A stretch of 64,000 bases of DNA from Salinicola peritrichatus (GTDB lineage Bacteria > Pseudomonadota > Gammaproteobacteria > Pseudomonadales > Halomonadaceae), in the NCBI RefSeq assembly GCF_003206715.1, contig NZ_PZJU01000008.1, positions 273,133-337,132 on the forward strand, read 5' to 3'. Positions 9,195 to 17,807 of this stretch are shown in pieces. A program made the position numbers and the translations under genes. The notes beneath the pieces are model-generated. The model had not been told where the DNA came from and did no database searches. It saw only the letters and a program-made list of their open reading frames with translations. Numbering within the stretch: position 1 is the first letter of the stretch; each line of letters opens with the position of its first letter.

Positions 9195-9584
9195 CTAGCT
9201 GGAGTGGGCCCGCACAGGCCTGTACTGGCGTTGTCTGACATCCGGGCCAGGTGCCATCGTTTCATCACCGGATCGGGAGGCTTCTTTCCGAGCCTCGACC
9301 CAGGCTTCAACCTCGTCCAGATCCCAAACCACACAGCGGGCGGTGAGCCGGAAGCGCCGGGGGAACTCGCCACGTCTTTCCATTTCGTAGATGGTGCTCT
9401 CGGCGAGGGGCACGATCTGATGCAGCTCGCGGCGGCGAATCGTCCGGCGAAAGGGCAGGGGCGATGCTGCGGGAAATTGCGGCAAGGCGTCGTACGCTTC
9501 TGTCCCTGGATGGGGTAAAGCCGCTGTCGTCTCGGGTGGCCGGCGATCGTGCTCCGCCTGAGTGTCCATTTTCCGTTTTCCCAT
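9195..9584 (-). CDS. alpA: AlpA-family regulatory protein
   Basis: Small (129 aa) winged-helix protein with the AlpA/prophage-regulator signature: RRRELHQIVPLAESTIYEMERRGEFPRRFRLTARCVVWDLDEVEAW (about residues 48-93). AlpA relatives activate excision or integrase genes and are common in Tn4371-type and PAPI-type elements. The N-terminal 45 residues are disordered-looking, and a second ATG five codons in (9569) is equally plausible. The gene is encoded against its neighbours, upstream of and divergent from radC. Confidence 0.8.
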   Translation of the reverse strand: MGKRKMDTQAEHDRRPPETTAALPHPGTEAYDALPQFPAASPLPFRRTIRRRELHQIVPLAESTIYEMERRGEFPRRFRLTARCVVWDLDEVEAWVEARKEASRSGDETMAPGPDVRQRQYRPVRAHSS

Positions 9585-9978
9585 GGCGTGACGGGTCTGT
9601 CGCCATGGTGGCTATCGGTATCGATGGCGACAACTCGCTGTGGCGAAGCCCAGCGTAGATGAGGTTCGTATCCCGGCGTTCCGCCGTCGGGCTCACGGGC
9701 TTCGCCCCGTGCCTCGTGTCGAGTCACGGCCTCCGGCTTTGATCCCTGATAGCTCCGGCCCGATGGGCCTGCGCGCTCCGCTTGCCGCGTTGGGTAGGTG
9801 GCGGGTTGGGGCGGTCTTGCTGTTTCCCTTCACCGTATCACGGCGTTCTCGCCGTCAAGGGCTGCGCGTGCGCGATGCACGCTGGCGGCCACGGCCGTCT
9901 GCGACCCTGTGACGGCTTGCGCTGCGCCGTGCTGGCGCCGGTTCCGGGCAATTCCGCCCGAGCAACCGGAGCACGATC
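9585..9978. other. Non-coding leader between alpA and radC
   Basis: 394 bp without a convincing gene. It is GC-rich with many short inverted repeats (for example around CGGTTCCGGG...AACCGG near 9939-9976). It probably contains the divergent promoters of alpA and radC. Reading frames crossing it show no protein-like composition. Confidence 0.5.
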
Positions 9979-10488
9979 ATGTCGCAACTTTCCCTCTCAC
10001 TAGATACCTCGCCGTTGCTGGTGCGTGACGACCAGGGGCACTATCGGCCCGCGACGGTCGACCAGATTCTGGCGGCGGCACGTCAGGTCATCGACCAGAA
10101 GATGCAGCGCGGTGCGGCGTTCAGTTCCCCGGCGGTGGTCAAGGAGTACCTCCGTACCAAGTTGGCGGGGCTCGATCACGAAGTGTTCGCCGTACTGTTT
10201 CTCGATACGCGGCACCGGTTGATCGAATACGTCGAGATGTTTCGCGGCACCATCGATGGTGCCTCGGTGCATCCACGCGAAGTGGTCAAGGAAGCGCTGC
10301 GGCTCAATGCGGCGGCGGTCATCTTCAGCCATCCGCATCCGAGCGGGAATCCCGAGCCGAGCCAGGCCGACAGGACGATCACCAGCCGGCTCAAGGAAGC
10401 GTTGGCGCTGGTCGACATACGCACGCTGGATCATATTGTTGTCGGCGGCAACGATACGGTTTCGTTCGCAGAGCGTGGGCTGCTATAG
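9979..10488 (+). CDS. radC: RadC-like JAB-domain protein
   Basis: The 169-residue protein of the RadC/DUF2466 family has a JAMM metalloprotease-like motif (SHPHPSGNPEPSQAD, about residues 115-129). It lacks the N-terminal UPF0758 helical domain of chromosomal RadC, like the short RadC proteins carried by ICEs and plasmids. Biochemical function is unsettled; a role in DNA processing or in counteracting host defence has been suggested for mobile-element copies. The start is supported by CCGGAGC upstream. A terminator immediately follows. Confidence 0.9.
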   Translation: MSQLSLSLDTSPLLVRDDQGHYRPATVDQILAAARQVIDQKMQRGAAFSSPAVVKEYLRTKLAGLDHEVFAVLFLDTRHRLIEYVEMFRGTIDGASVHPREVVKEALRLNAAAVIFSHPHPSGNPEPSQADRTITSRLKEALALVDIRTLDHIVVGGNDTVSFAERGLL

Positions 10489-10490
10489 CC

Positions 10491-10511
10491 AAGGGGCCTG
10501 CGCCCCTTTTT
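10491..10511 (+). terminator. Rho-independent terminator after radC
   Basis: Stem AGGGGC (10492-10497) and GCCCCT (10502-10507) with a CTGC loop, followed by a T-run, three bases past the radC stop codon. It separates radC from the KAP gene. Confidence 0.8.
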
Positions 10512-10667
10512 GCTGCGTCTGTCGGTCGTGGTTTGAAGTTGAATGGGCTAGCTTGCCGATCGGCTCAATCCATGGCCAGAAGCGTGCCTCAGCCTGATCA
10601 TTAGATAGCAAAGCCGACACAACTTCGGATAATAAGCCTCATACTGCCAAGAGCGAGGGAGACAGGC

Positions 10668-12812
10668 ATGAATTTTTTTAATGACAGTCCGATTGAGAAG
10701 CCAGAGGACGACCAATACGGTGTAACTGCGTTCTCGAGCGCCTTGGCGACGAGCCTGCTTGAGATGACCAATCCAGTCGGGACGACGATTGCTATCAACG
10801 GCCCATGGGGTTCGGGAAAAAGCAGTGCCGTCAACTTGATCCGAGGTAATCTGGAAGCCCGCAAGGACGATCAACTGACGATCGTCGATTTCAAGTGCTG
10901 GTGGTATCGCGGCGAAGAAGCGATTGCGTTGGCGTTCCTACAAGAACTCAACACTGCCCTGAAAAATTCGCTGGGTGATCACGTGAAAGGCTTGATTCCC
11001 GAGATAGGCAAGCAAATCCTGCAAGCAGGGCCGGTGATTGGCAGCGCTGTGGCACTGGCGACCACCGGTGGGGTTGGAGCACTGGTCGCGGGGTCTGCAG
11101 CGTTCACCAAACGCTTCTTCCGCGACAAGGATCCATTGGAAAGAACTTTCCGCAAGCTGTCTGAAGCGCTAGAAGAACAATCACGCCGATTTCTGATAAT
11201 TATCGATGATATCGACCGACTTTCGCCGGACGAGGCTTTGGCCATCTTTCGACTCGTCAAGTCGGTGGGAAGGCTGCCCAACGTAATGTATCTGCTGGTG
11301 TTTGATCGCAACCTGGCTGATGCCGCTGTACAAGAACGCTATCCCTCGGAAGGGCCGCATTTCCTCGAAAAAATCATCCAGGCAAGCTTCGAATTACCGC
11401 CGCCTGCACAGAGCGATCTGAACAATGCGCTTCTCACCGCCGTACAAGATATCTGTGGTGAGCCGCCGGAAGAACATGTTGTCCGCTTCATGAACCTGTT
11501 TTACGACGTGGTGGTGCCATATATGACTACGCCAAGACACGTCACTCGTTTGGTGAATGCGATGAGTGTCACTTGGCCGCCAGTTGCCAACAATATCAGC
11601 CTTGCTGATTACGTTTCTCTGGAGACGCTACGGCTATATGAACCTTTGCTCTACAGCGCTATCAAGAATAATCAGGATATCCTCACTGGAGGAACGGAAT
11701 TACAAGGAAATACGGACAAGGACATTAAATTCGCTCCGTTCCTGCCCAATCTACCGGAGGCCAAGCACGAATTAGTAAAGGTCATTCTTCAGCGGATGTT
11801 TCCATCCATGGAAGATGTCGGTTACTCGGCGGGGTTTCACGAAAACTGGGATGCCGAGCGGCGCGTCTGCCTGAGTAAGCATTTCGACACGTACTTCAAG
11901 CTTTCGCTTAGCGACGATACGCTTTCGGCAGAGGAAATCGGTGAGCTGCTGGACCGTGCTAACGATAGAGATTTCGTAAAACATCGATTGCTGAGGGCTG
12001 CGGCACAGATTAGAAAGGACCACAAGTCAATGGTGCCGGTGATTCTCGACGAACTGACCAGCCATGGCAAAGAAATTCAGAAGGAAAAAGTTCGGGACTT
12101 GTTCTGCGCTCTCTTCGAGGTGGCCGATGACATCACACTTAAAGGGGATGAGGAACGTGGTTTCGCCATTGCCAATACTCATCTCAGATTACACTGGCTG
12201 ATCCGACGCGTGACCGAAGATCGTTTCACGCTGGAGGAAAAGTCCGACTTGTACTTGGCAGCAACCGAGAACGCATCTCTTGGCTGGCTTATCGACTTCG
12301 TGTCCTCTGCGTTCGATGACTACCACCCTCGTAACGGACGGGAGGTCAATCCCGCTACTTGCCTGGTAACTAAAGATATAGTTCCAAAGTTCAAGGAGCG
12401 TGCGTTAAACGCGTTGCGTCGTGCGGCAGGTACAGGCGAACTTCTTAGATCCGACACTCTCATGTTCAACCTTTATCGGTGGCGTGAGTTTGCCGACGAC
12501 GGTGGTGTCGAGATGAAGACTTGGGTAGATGAGCAGCTACAAAACGACGAGGTACTGATCCGTTTCGCCCAAGTGCTGACTGGCGAGTCGTGGGCTACCG
12601 GTCTGGGAGGATTCGGTAGTCTTGGTGACCGAGTTTCGAGGCGCCAAATTCGAGCCCAGATCAGCGACAACTTCGATTTGTTCGATCAAACTTGGTTTCG
12701 CGGCGAACTGGAGCGGATCGTTCGGGAAAAGCGATATCCGCCTGATGACATAGAGGCTGTAAGAGTATTCCTGAGTGCTTGGACACGTCGGCGCGAAGGG
12801 CATGACGATTGA
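10668..12812 (+). CDS. KAP-family P-loop NTPase
   Basis: This 714-residue protein has the KAP NTPase layout. Walker A is GPWGSGKS (residues 45-52). A hydrophobic hairpin is inserted between Walker A and B (about 117-146, ILQAGPVIGSAVALATTGG...), predicted to sit in the membrane. Walker B is FLIIIDDIDRLSP (about 175-187), and MTTPRHVTRLVNAM follows further on. The long C-terminal half is helical and unrecognised. KAP NTPases include F-plasmid PifA (phage exclusion) and the ATPase subunit of the Qatuor defence system. Here the gene stands alone behind a terminator with no partner genes. Composition is less GC-rich than the backbone, suggesting a separate acquisition. A phage-exclusion role is inference. 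Confidence 0.85.
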   Translation: MNFFNDSPIEKPEDDQYGVTAFSSALATSLLEMTNPVGTTIAINGPWGSGKSSAVNLIRGNLEARKDDQLTIVDFKCWWYRGEEAIALAFLQELNTALKNSLGDHVKGLIPEIGKQILQAGPVIGSAVALATTGGVGALVAGSAAFTKRFFRDKDPLERTFRKLSEALEEQSRRFLIIIDDIDRLSPDEALAIFRLVKSVGRLPNVMYLLVFDRNLADAAVQERYPSEGPHFLEKIIQASFELPPPAQSDLNNALLTAVQDICGEPPEEHVVRFMNLFYDVVVPYMTTPRHVTRLVNAMSVTWPPVANNISLADYVSLETLRLYEPLLYSAIKNNQDILTGGTELQGNTDKDIKFAPFLPNLPEAKHELVKVILQRMFPSMEDVGYSAGFHENWDAERRVCLSKHFDTYFKLSLSDDTLSAEEIGELLDRANDRDFVKHRLLRAAAQIRKDHKSMVPVILDELTSHGKEIQKEKVRDLFCALFEVADDITLKGDEERGFAIANTHLRLHWLIRRVTEDRFTLEEKSDLYLAATENASLGWLIDFVSSAFDDYHPRNGREVNPATCLVTKDIVPKFKERALNALRRAAGTGELLRSDTLMFNLYRWREFADDGGVEMKTWVDEQLQNDEVLIRFAQVLTGESWATGLGGFGSLGDRVSRRQIRAQISDNFDLFDQTWFRGELERIVREKRYPPDDIEAVRVFLSAWTRRREGHDD

Positions 12813-12877
12813 CGTCCCCTCAAGTACATCACTTTCGGTAAATCTGCCCTGGGAGGTATGCCTCGTAGCGTCTTACC

Positions 12878-13168
12878 TTATGACTTGGCTTCCGCGAGTC
12901 GCTTTTCCGTCTCGCTCATCAGCACGGCCGTGCTGCATTCGAGTGCTCCGGCGATCTTGAAAATGATGGCCAGCGTGGGCATGTGCTCGCCACGCTCTAT
13001 TTTTCCCATGTGGGAGCGCTCGATGCCGGCGCGGTGAGCCAGCGATTCTTGGGCCATGCCTTGCTCCGATCGCACGGCACGCACCGCCGCGCCGAAGGCT
13101 TGGGCCAGTTCGGCGTCGAAGGTGGTGGCACCGGCGGGACGGCCGGGTCGAACGAATCGCTTCTGCAT
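12878..13168 (-). CDS. XRE-family transcriptional regulator
   Basis: Small (96 aa) Cro/CI-type regulator with an HTH_3 domain: LAQAFGAAVRAVRSEQGMAQESLAHRAGIERSHMGKIERGEHMPTLAIIFKIAGAL. The ATG at 13168 is preferred over a TTG nine codons upstream. The gene is oriented against the conjugation backbone. A comparable XRE gene is usual in the regulatory left half of Tn4371-like ICEs, so it probably controls element genes. Confidence 0.85.
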   Translation of the reverse strand: MQKRFVRPGRPAGATTFDAELAQAFGAAVRAVRSEQGMAQESLAHRAGIERSHMGKIERGEHMPTLAIIFKIAGALECSTAVLMSETEKRLAEAKS

Positions 13169-13442
13169 GGACAGAAGCGTCCCGTTGGAAGACAATAAAA
13201 ACCACGTTATCTTTAACTCATTTCTCGGATTCCGTGTGGGTGAGGGCCGCTTTCACGGATTTCATCAAAACAGGGGAATCGGATTTGTGTCTTTCCCACC
13301 TTTCGTCAAGCCACTTGTACGTTTTTTCAGGTCTGTGGATCGACGGGGACGTGGATCTGCGCTTTCGCACGAAGGTACTCAGCCGACTCTGTGGTTTTGC
13401 GGACGGGTGTCTAAAAATGTGCAGCGTTAAGGCTTTCCGACC

Positions 13443-13793
13443 ATGACCTCGCCGCTCATCACGGATAGCGAACGCGCGCAAATGCTCTCGTATGGCCGTG
13501 AACGTGCCGCGGGCAAGCCATGCGATCCTCTGCCTGTCGTACGGCTGTTCACGCCGGATGCTCGCGCCACCTGGCTACTGACGGAACTCGACCCGGCGGA
13601 TGGCGATACGGCGTATGGGCTGTGTGATCTCGGCTTGGGAATGCCGGCCTTGGGGCAGGTGAAGTTGTCCGAATTGGCCACCATCGTTGGCCCCCGAAAG
13701 CAGCCGGTCATGCGAGATCGCTACTTCCAGGCGATACGCTGCCTGTCCGAGTATGTCCGTCTGGCCGAGCAAAATGGCTCGATCATCGATTGA
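13443..13793 (+). CDS. DUF2958 protein
   Basis: 116-residue protein with the DUF2958 signature WLLTELDPADGDTAYGLCDLGLGMPALGQVKLSEL (about residues 41-75). The family is common on conjugative elements of proteobacteria and its function is unknown. The gene is preceded by 250 bp of non-coding DNA and not tightly coupled to neighbours. Confidence 0.85.
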   Translation: MTSPLITDSERAQMLSYGRERAAGKPCDPLPVVRLFTPDARATWLLTELDPADGDTAYGLCDLGLGMPALGQVKLSELATIVGPRKQPVMRDRYFQAIRCLSEYVRLAEQNGSIID

Positions 13794-14108
13794 GCAATCT
13801 CAGGCGCACCATGGCTATTTTCGTCATGTTTCCGGCCGCAACGGCCTGAATCCGCATTCTTGTCTTTTCGTAGCGGCGCTATGACCGGATTGGCCGGGCT
13901 CGTCCCTACTTGCCGTGGCAGGGTGAGAAAGCCGCATGCCGTGTGGTGGCGTCGCGGCCGTCGCTGCTGGACAGGGTCGACGGCGTATTGGCACTCGAAG
14001 CGCTTGATACGTAGTCAGTGTGGTCGACCGATGTGACGATTCGACGATGGGGCGGACGCCTCACGCCATGCCCGTGGCGACGCAGCCTGTGCGACAGGAG
14101 CGTATGCC
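13794..14108. other. Intergenic region before the DUF2285 gene
   Basis: 315 bp in which I see no credible gene. It ends with an AGGAG ribosome binding site (about 14096-14100) for the DUF2285 gene and presumably holds its promoter. A GGCC-GCAAC-GGCC mini-hairpin lies near 13832-13844. Confidence 0.5.
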
Positions 14109-14891
14109 ATGGCCGACCCGCCTGTGGTGGCCCGCTTTCCGGCTGCCGCCTATCTCTATGTATTGCACTTGGACAGCCCCGCGTTGGCGTGGGAATACCT
14201 GCGCCGCCACCCCGGCTATCGGGCCGACTGGCAGCGGCGTCTCCGCCGATCCACGACGGCCCAGTCCTGGGGCTTGCGTGTGTTCGAAGACCCGGCACAG
14301 GATGCGCGCGATGCCCATCCACTGTGGTTCCCCGCTGATCCGACGCTCATACAACTTCATCCTGATGTCGATCCCATGCCCGGCGGGCCGGTCTTCGACC
14401 TCTGGCGCATGCCCGGCCGTAAGCGGCTGACCTACGACGGGGTCAGGCTGCGAATGACACTGCAGTGGCCCGGTATCTGTCTGCGGATGGTTCTCGCATC
14501 GGGGCTGACGGCGGGCCAGGCCTATGTTTGCGCCGTACGGGCCGTGTCCTATCGCGCCTGTCAGACCTGGAACGAGGCGGTGGCGCAATGGAACCCCGAT
14601 TCCCCCCTCGCGCAGACAAGCTCACGCCCCACGGCGGCCCAGTTGCTGGAACTGCATACCCTGCAGGCCCTCGACGTCAGCCTGGCAGGCGCTTCGTTGC
14701 GCGAGGTGGCCGGCGTAGTGTTCGGCGCCGATACGGTGGCCACGCAATGGCATGCAGACAGCGCCTTGCGCGCACGGGTCCGGCGGTTGGTACGCCGAGG
14801 GCGGGAACTGATGGATGGCGGCTACCGCCGGCTGGCACGGCTTCCACCTCTTGAACAGGGACGTTCCGCTATCCCGGCACAACGTCCCTGA
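14109..14891 (+). CDS. DUF2285 domain protein
   Basis: 260-residue protein with an N-terminal 'transcriptional regulator-like' segment (YVLHLDSPALAWEYLRRHPGYRADW, about 17-41). The C-terminal DUF2285 region contains SLREVAGVVFGADTVATQWHADSALRARVRRLVRRGRELM. DUF2285 proteins are a standard part of Tn4371/PAGI-type elements, near repA, and are thought to be regulatory or replication accessory proteins. The C-terminal part looks helical and basic, consistent with DNA binding. The function is not established. Confidence 0.85.
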   Translation: MADPPVVARFPAAAYLYVLHLDSPALAWEYLRRHPGYRADWQRRLRRSTTAQSWGLRVFEDPAQDARDAHPLWFPADPTLIQLHPDVDPMPGGPVFDLWRMPGRKRLTYDGVRLRMTLQWPGICLRMVLASGLTAGQAYVCAVRAVSYRACQTWNEAVAQWNPDSPLAQTSSRPTAAQLLELHTLQALDVSLAGASLREVAGVVFGADTVATQWHADSALRARVRRLVRRGRELMDGGYRRLARLPPLEQGRSAIPAQRP

Positions 14892-14974
14892 GCAGCGCGC
14901 TCGCTCTTCCCGAGACTGCCTCCATCCGGCCATGCAGTGATGGCCGTTGATCCCGAACGATGGAGGACTATCCG

Positions 14975-15271
14975 ATGCGTCCCGCACCCGTCAGATCCGC
15001 GTCCGTACACGCTGTCACGCCACAGTTGCCCGAAACCGCGCACCCACCGCGTTACCTCACCAACAACGAAGCTGCAGACTACCTGCGGTTGTCGCCACGC
15101 ACGCTGGAAAAACAGCGCGTGATCGGTGGTGGGCCGCGGTTTCGCAAGTTCGGCCGGCGGGTCATGTACGCCCGGGCCGACCTCGATACCTGGGCTGACA
15201 ACCGCAGTTTCGAGGCCACCTCCGATCCCGAATACGCCGAACGTCACTCGGCCGACAGCCGTGCGCGCTGA
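14975..15271 (+). CDS. Small helix-turn-helix protein (excisionase/AlpA-like)
   Basis: 98-residue DNA-binding protein with an HTH_17/excisionase fold: RYLTNNEAADYLRLSPRTLEKQRVIGGGPRFRKFGRRVMYARADLDTWADNR. The start at 14975 is chosen because GGAGGA lies just upstream; an ATG five codons earlier overlaps that site. It sits 11 bp before repA and is probably co-transcribed with it. Such proteins act as excision or replication regulators in these elements. Confidence 0.85.
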   Translation: MRPAPVRSASVHAVTPQLPETAHPPRYLTNNEAADYLRLSPRTLEKQRVIGGGPRFRKFGRRVMYARADLDTWADNRSFEATSDPEYAERHSADSRAR

Positions 15272-15282
15272 CCCGTGGCGTT

Positions 15283-16122
15283 GTGGAGCCCCGTCCGGTG
15301 TCTCCGCACAGGGAACAGTTGGAACTGTTCCGTGCGCTGCCGGGGGATATGGCGCCACGCGACAGCCAGGACCTGATGGCGTTTCCGTTCTTCTCGCTGG
15401 CGAAGTCGCGGCGTACCCGACCGATCGACTACTGTGCCGGCGGCGTGACCGTGCGGGTCGAAGGCACGGTCGAGCATGGCATCGCCACCATCTGGGATGC
15501 GGACATCCTGATCTGGGCAGCCTCGCAGATCGTCGAAGCCCGCGATGCGGGTATCCCGCCCTCGCGCAGGATGCAGGCGACACCCTACGAGATCCTGCGC
15601 TTCATCGGACGCGGCACAGGCCTACGCGACTACCAGCGCCTCAAGGCTGCACTCGACCGGCTGCAAGCGACCACCATCGCCACCTCCATCCGCGAAACGA
15701 CCGGGCGGCGCCTACACCGTTTCTCGTGGATCAACGAGTGGAAGGAGTTGGCCGACATCCGCGGCGCGCCATTGGGCATCGAACTGATCCTTCCCGACTG
15801 GTTCTATGCCGGCGTACTCGACGCAGCCTTGGTACTGACCATCGACCCAGCGTATTTCCGGCTCACCGGTGGCATCGAGCGGTGGCTGTACCGCCTGGTG
15901 CGCAAGCACGGCGGCCGGCAGCCGGACGGCTGGCGATTCGACTTCCGGCACCTTTACCGCAAGTCAGGCAGCGCGGCGCGTTTCTCCGATTTCGCCTACG
16001 ACCTGCGCGCCCTGGTGACACAGCAGTCGCTGCCCGGTTATGTGCTCGGTATCGAACGGATGCCGGGCGACAGAACGGAATGGCTGATCTTCCGGCCCGT
16101 GCCGGCCACGGCACGGGGATAA
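15283..16122 (+). CDS. repA: Replication initiator protein RepA
   Basis: 279-residue RPA-family replication initiator (PF10134 type) starting at a GTG. Recognisable parts are the N-terminal FPFFSLAKSRRTRPIDY and the winged-helix-like core (ATPYEILRFIGRGTGLRDYQRLKAALDRLQATTI). The C-terminal block is RVLTI-like DPAYFRLTGGIERWLYRLVRKHGG. RepA of Tn4371-type ICEs is thought to support replication of the excised circle. Three iteron-like repeats follow within 25-90 bp and parA lies next, giving a complete plasmid-like replication and partition cassette. Confidence 0.9.
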   Translation: MEPRPVSPHREQLELFRALPGDMAPRDSQDLMAFPFFSLAKSRRTRPIDYCAGGVTVRVEGTVEHGIATIWDADILIWAASQIVEARDAGIPPSRRMQATPYEILRFIGRGTGLRDYQRLKAALDRLQATTIATSIRETTGRRLHRFSWINEWKELADIRGAPLGIELILPDWFYAGVLDAALVLTIDPAYFRLTGGIERWLYRLVRKHGGRQPDGWRFDFRHLYRKSGSAARFSDFAYDLRALVTQQSLPGYVLGIERMPGDRTEWLIFRPVPATARG

Positions 16123-16146
16123 CGGCGGGAAAAGCTGTGAACGGCC

Positions 16147-16211
16147 TCGTGCTATCAGGCGTACCGGGTATCGTGCCATCAGGAGTACGACTCTCGTGCT
16201 ATCAGGCGTAC
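16147..16211 (+). repeat. Iterons downstream of repA, candidate oriV
   Basis: Three direct copies of TCGTGCTATCAGGCGTAC: 16147-16164 (perfect), 16171-16188 (two mismatches) and 16194-16211 (perfect). The spacing is 23-24 bp, about two helical turns. An AT-richer patch follows (16255-16300) with TTACTA...TAGTAA inverted repeats. This layout beside repA is that of an iteron-controlled origin. Confidence 0.7.
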
Positions 16212-16375
16212 GAAAACGCTGCAAAGCCAGTCATAGCAAGGGTTTCCGCCACCCCTAACTTACTAACGATAAAAACACTAACCAGTAGTAAGCGCGCGCC
16301 GTTTCGGTGGATAACCGTGAAACGGCACCACACGCAACAGCAAAAGACCGGCTTTCCAGCGCGGAGGGCGACCTC

Positions 16376-17005
16376 ATGATCGTCGCCTTGCTCAACCAGA
16401 AAGGCGGCGTGGGTAAGACCACGCTGGCCACCCATATCGCGGGGGAACTGGCGATGCGTGGGCAGTCGGTGATCCTGTTGGATGCCGACCCACAGGGTTC
16501 TTCGCTGGATTGGACCCAGCGCCGAAGTCAGCAAGGCCTGCCGAGACTGTTCAGCGCCGTGGGCCTGGCCCGGGAGACGCTGCACCAGGAAGCGCCGGAG
16601 GTGGCCCGACGCGCCGATCACGTCGTCATCGATGGGCCGCCCAGGATCGCCGCCTTGGCACGCTCCGCACTGCTGGCGGCCGAACGTGTGTTGATCCCGG
16701 TGCAACCCAGCCCCTATGACCTGTGGGCCAGCGCCGAGATGGTGGCGTTGATCCGCGAAGCACAAGTCTTTCGGCCTGCGCTGCGCGCGGCCTTCGTCAT
16801 CAACCGGCGCGTCAGCACCACCGTGATCGGGCGTGAGGCACGACAGGCTCTTGCCGAGCAGCCATTGCGCACGGAAGTCCATCAACGCATCGTGTTCGCC
16901 GATAGCGTGGCCGCTGGCCGGCTCGCTCGCGAAATGGCGCCTGACAGCGCCGCCGCGCGCGAGATCGCGGCGCTCGCCGACGAACTGTTGCGGTGGTCGA
17001 CATGA
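16376..17005 (+). CDS. parA: ParA-type partition ATPase
   Basis: 209-residue ParA/MinD-type ATPase with the deviant Walker A NQKGGVGKTTLA at the N-terminus, LLDADPQGSSLDW (switch region) and VVIDGPPR (Walker B). The start at 16376 follows a GGAGGG site; an upstream GTG-started extension is not conserved. There is no N-terminal HTH, so it is a small (type Ib-like) ParA. It overlaps the next gene by ATGA, indicating translational coupling. It likely segregates the excised element. Confidence 0.93.
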   Translation: MIVALLNQKGGVGKTTLATHIAGELAMRGQSVILLDADPQGSSLDWTQRRSQQGLPRLFSAVGLARETLHQEAPEVARRADHVVIDGPPRIAALARSALLAAERVLIPVQPSPYDLWASAEMVALIREAQVFRPALRAAFVINRRVSTTVIGREARQALAEQPLRTEVHQRIVFADSVAAGRLAREMAPDSAAAREIAALADELLRWST

Positions 17006-17265
17006 GCCCGCGCAACGGCAAGCGGGTCGGCATCGGCGCCCGTCCCCCGGCGAACCCGCATGCCGAAGCCTGGGTACGCCAGGGTGACGCCAACGGGCTC
17101 CAGAAAGGCGACCTCTACACCGCGCGGCTGACCCTCGACATCACGCCCGCGATGCGAGCCCGCATCAAGATCGTCGCCTTCAGCCAGGGCGTGACCGTGG
17201 CCGAGCTGCTGCGCGCTTTGCTGGAGCGGGAATTTCCCGAAAACTGCACGGAGCACCGGCCATGA
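17002..17265 (+). CDS. Small ParB-like / ribbon-helix-helix protein
   Basis: 87-residue basic protein with a beta-strand plus two helices: LYTARLTLDITPAMRARIKIVAFSQGVTVAELLRALLEREF. This is a ribbon-helix-helix-like fold, typical of the small DNA-binding partner of type Ib ParA proteins. ATGA overlaps at both its start (with parA) and its end (with DUF2840) show an operon. In Tn4371-like elements this position is often labelled parB, although there is no ParB nuclease domain. Confidence 0.8.
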   Translation: MSPRNGKRVGIGARPPANPHAEAWVRQGDANGLQKGDLYTARLTLDITPAMRARIKIVAFSQGVTVAELLRALLEREFPENCTEHRP

Positions 17266-17807
17266 ACGTATCCATCGCGCCGGCCGCGAACGCGGCCGTG
17301 ACTTCACCGATGCCTTCGCTTTCGGTACACGCTGACTTGGCCGGCGATGTGCCACTGACCCGCGTATCACTGGCTAACCTCGAACCGCGATTCAATTGTT
17401 ATCTGCGCTTCGGAGCACCGATACGCATCGTTCGACTCGACCGCTGGCGGCGCGTCGCGATGTTCTTGCCAGGGGCGATGTTCTGCCGTATTCGTTGGCA
17501 AGCCAACGCCTATGGCACCATCCGCTGGCAGCTCATGGTGATGCAGGCGTGCACGCCGTGGGATGCGATGCAGCGTATTCCCGGCGTACGGCCCGGCGCA
17601 CGTCTTTTGCTGCACGCCGAAGGCGAATCCGCCGTGCGCGCCGTGTTGGCGCAGCTCGACGCCATCGAAGCACGGGGCATCGCCGCGATCGACGTCTCGC
17701 CCGCGTATTGGCGCACGCTCGGCAACCGGCTCGCCGCACGCTTGCCGTTGCCGGTCTACACCGCGAAACGACACGCCGCCTGGCGGGCCGGAAGGGCGCT
17801 GTCATGA
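17262..17807 (+). CDS. DUF2840 protein
   Basis: 181-residue protein of the DUF2840 family: LTRVSLANLEPRFNCYLRFGAPIRIVRLDRWRRVAMFLPGAMFCRIRWQANAYGTIRWQL (about residues 32-92). The function is unknown; it occurs next to traF in Tn4371-type ICEs. It overlaps both neighbours by four bases and so belongs to the parA-traF operon. Confidence 0.85.
   Translation: MNVSIAPAANAAVTSPMPSLSVHADLAGDVPLTRVSLANLEPRFNCYLRFGAPIRIVRLDRWRRVAMFLPGAMFCRIRWQANAYGTIRWQLMVMQACTPWDAMQRIPGVRPGARLLLHAEGESAVRAVLAQLDAIEARGIAAIDVSPAYWRTLGNRLAARLPLPVYTAKRHAAWRAGRALS

Noticed and set aside
16147..16211. CRISPR array
   Set aside because: Only three repeats with 5-6-bp spacers and no cas genes; the period and position beside repA fit iterons.
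15126..16379. 417-codon plus-strand frame over repA
   Set aside because: It is an alternative frame of repA and its neighbour, rich in Arg, Pro and His with no domain; repA in the other frame matches its family.
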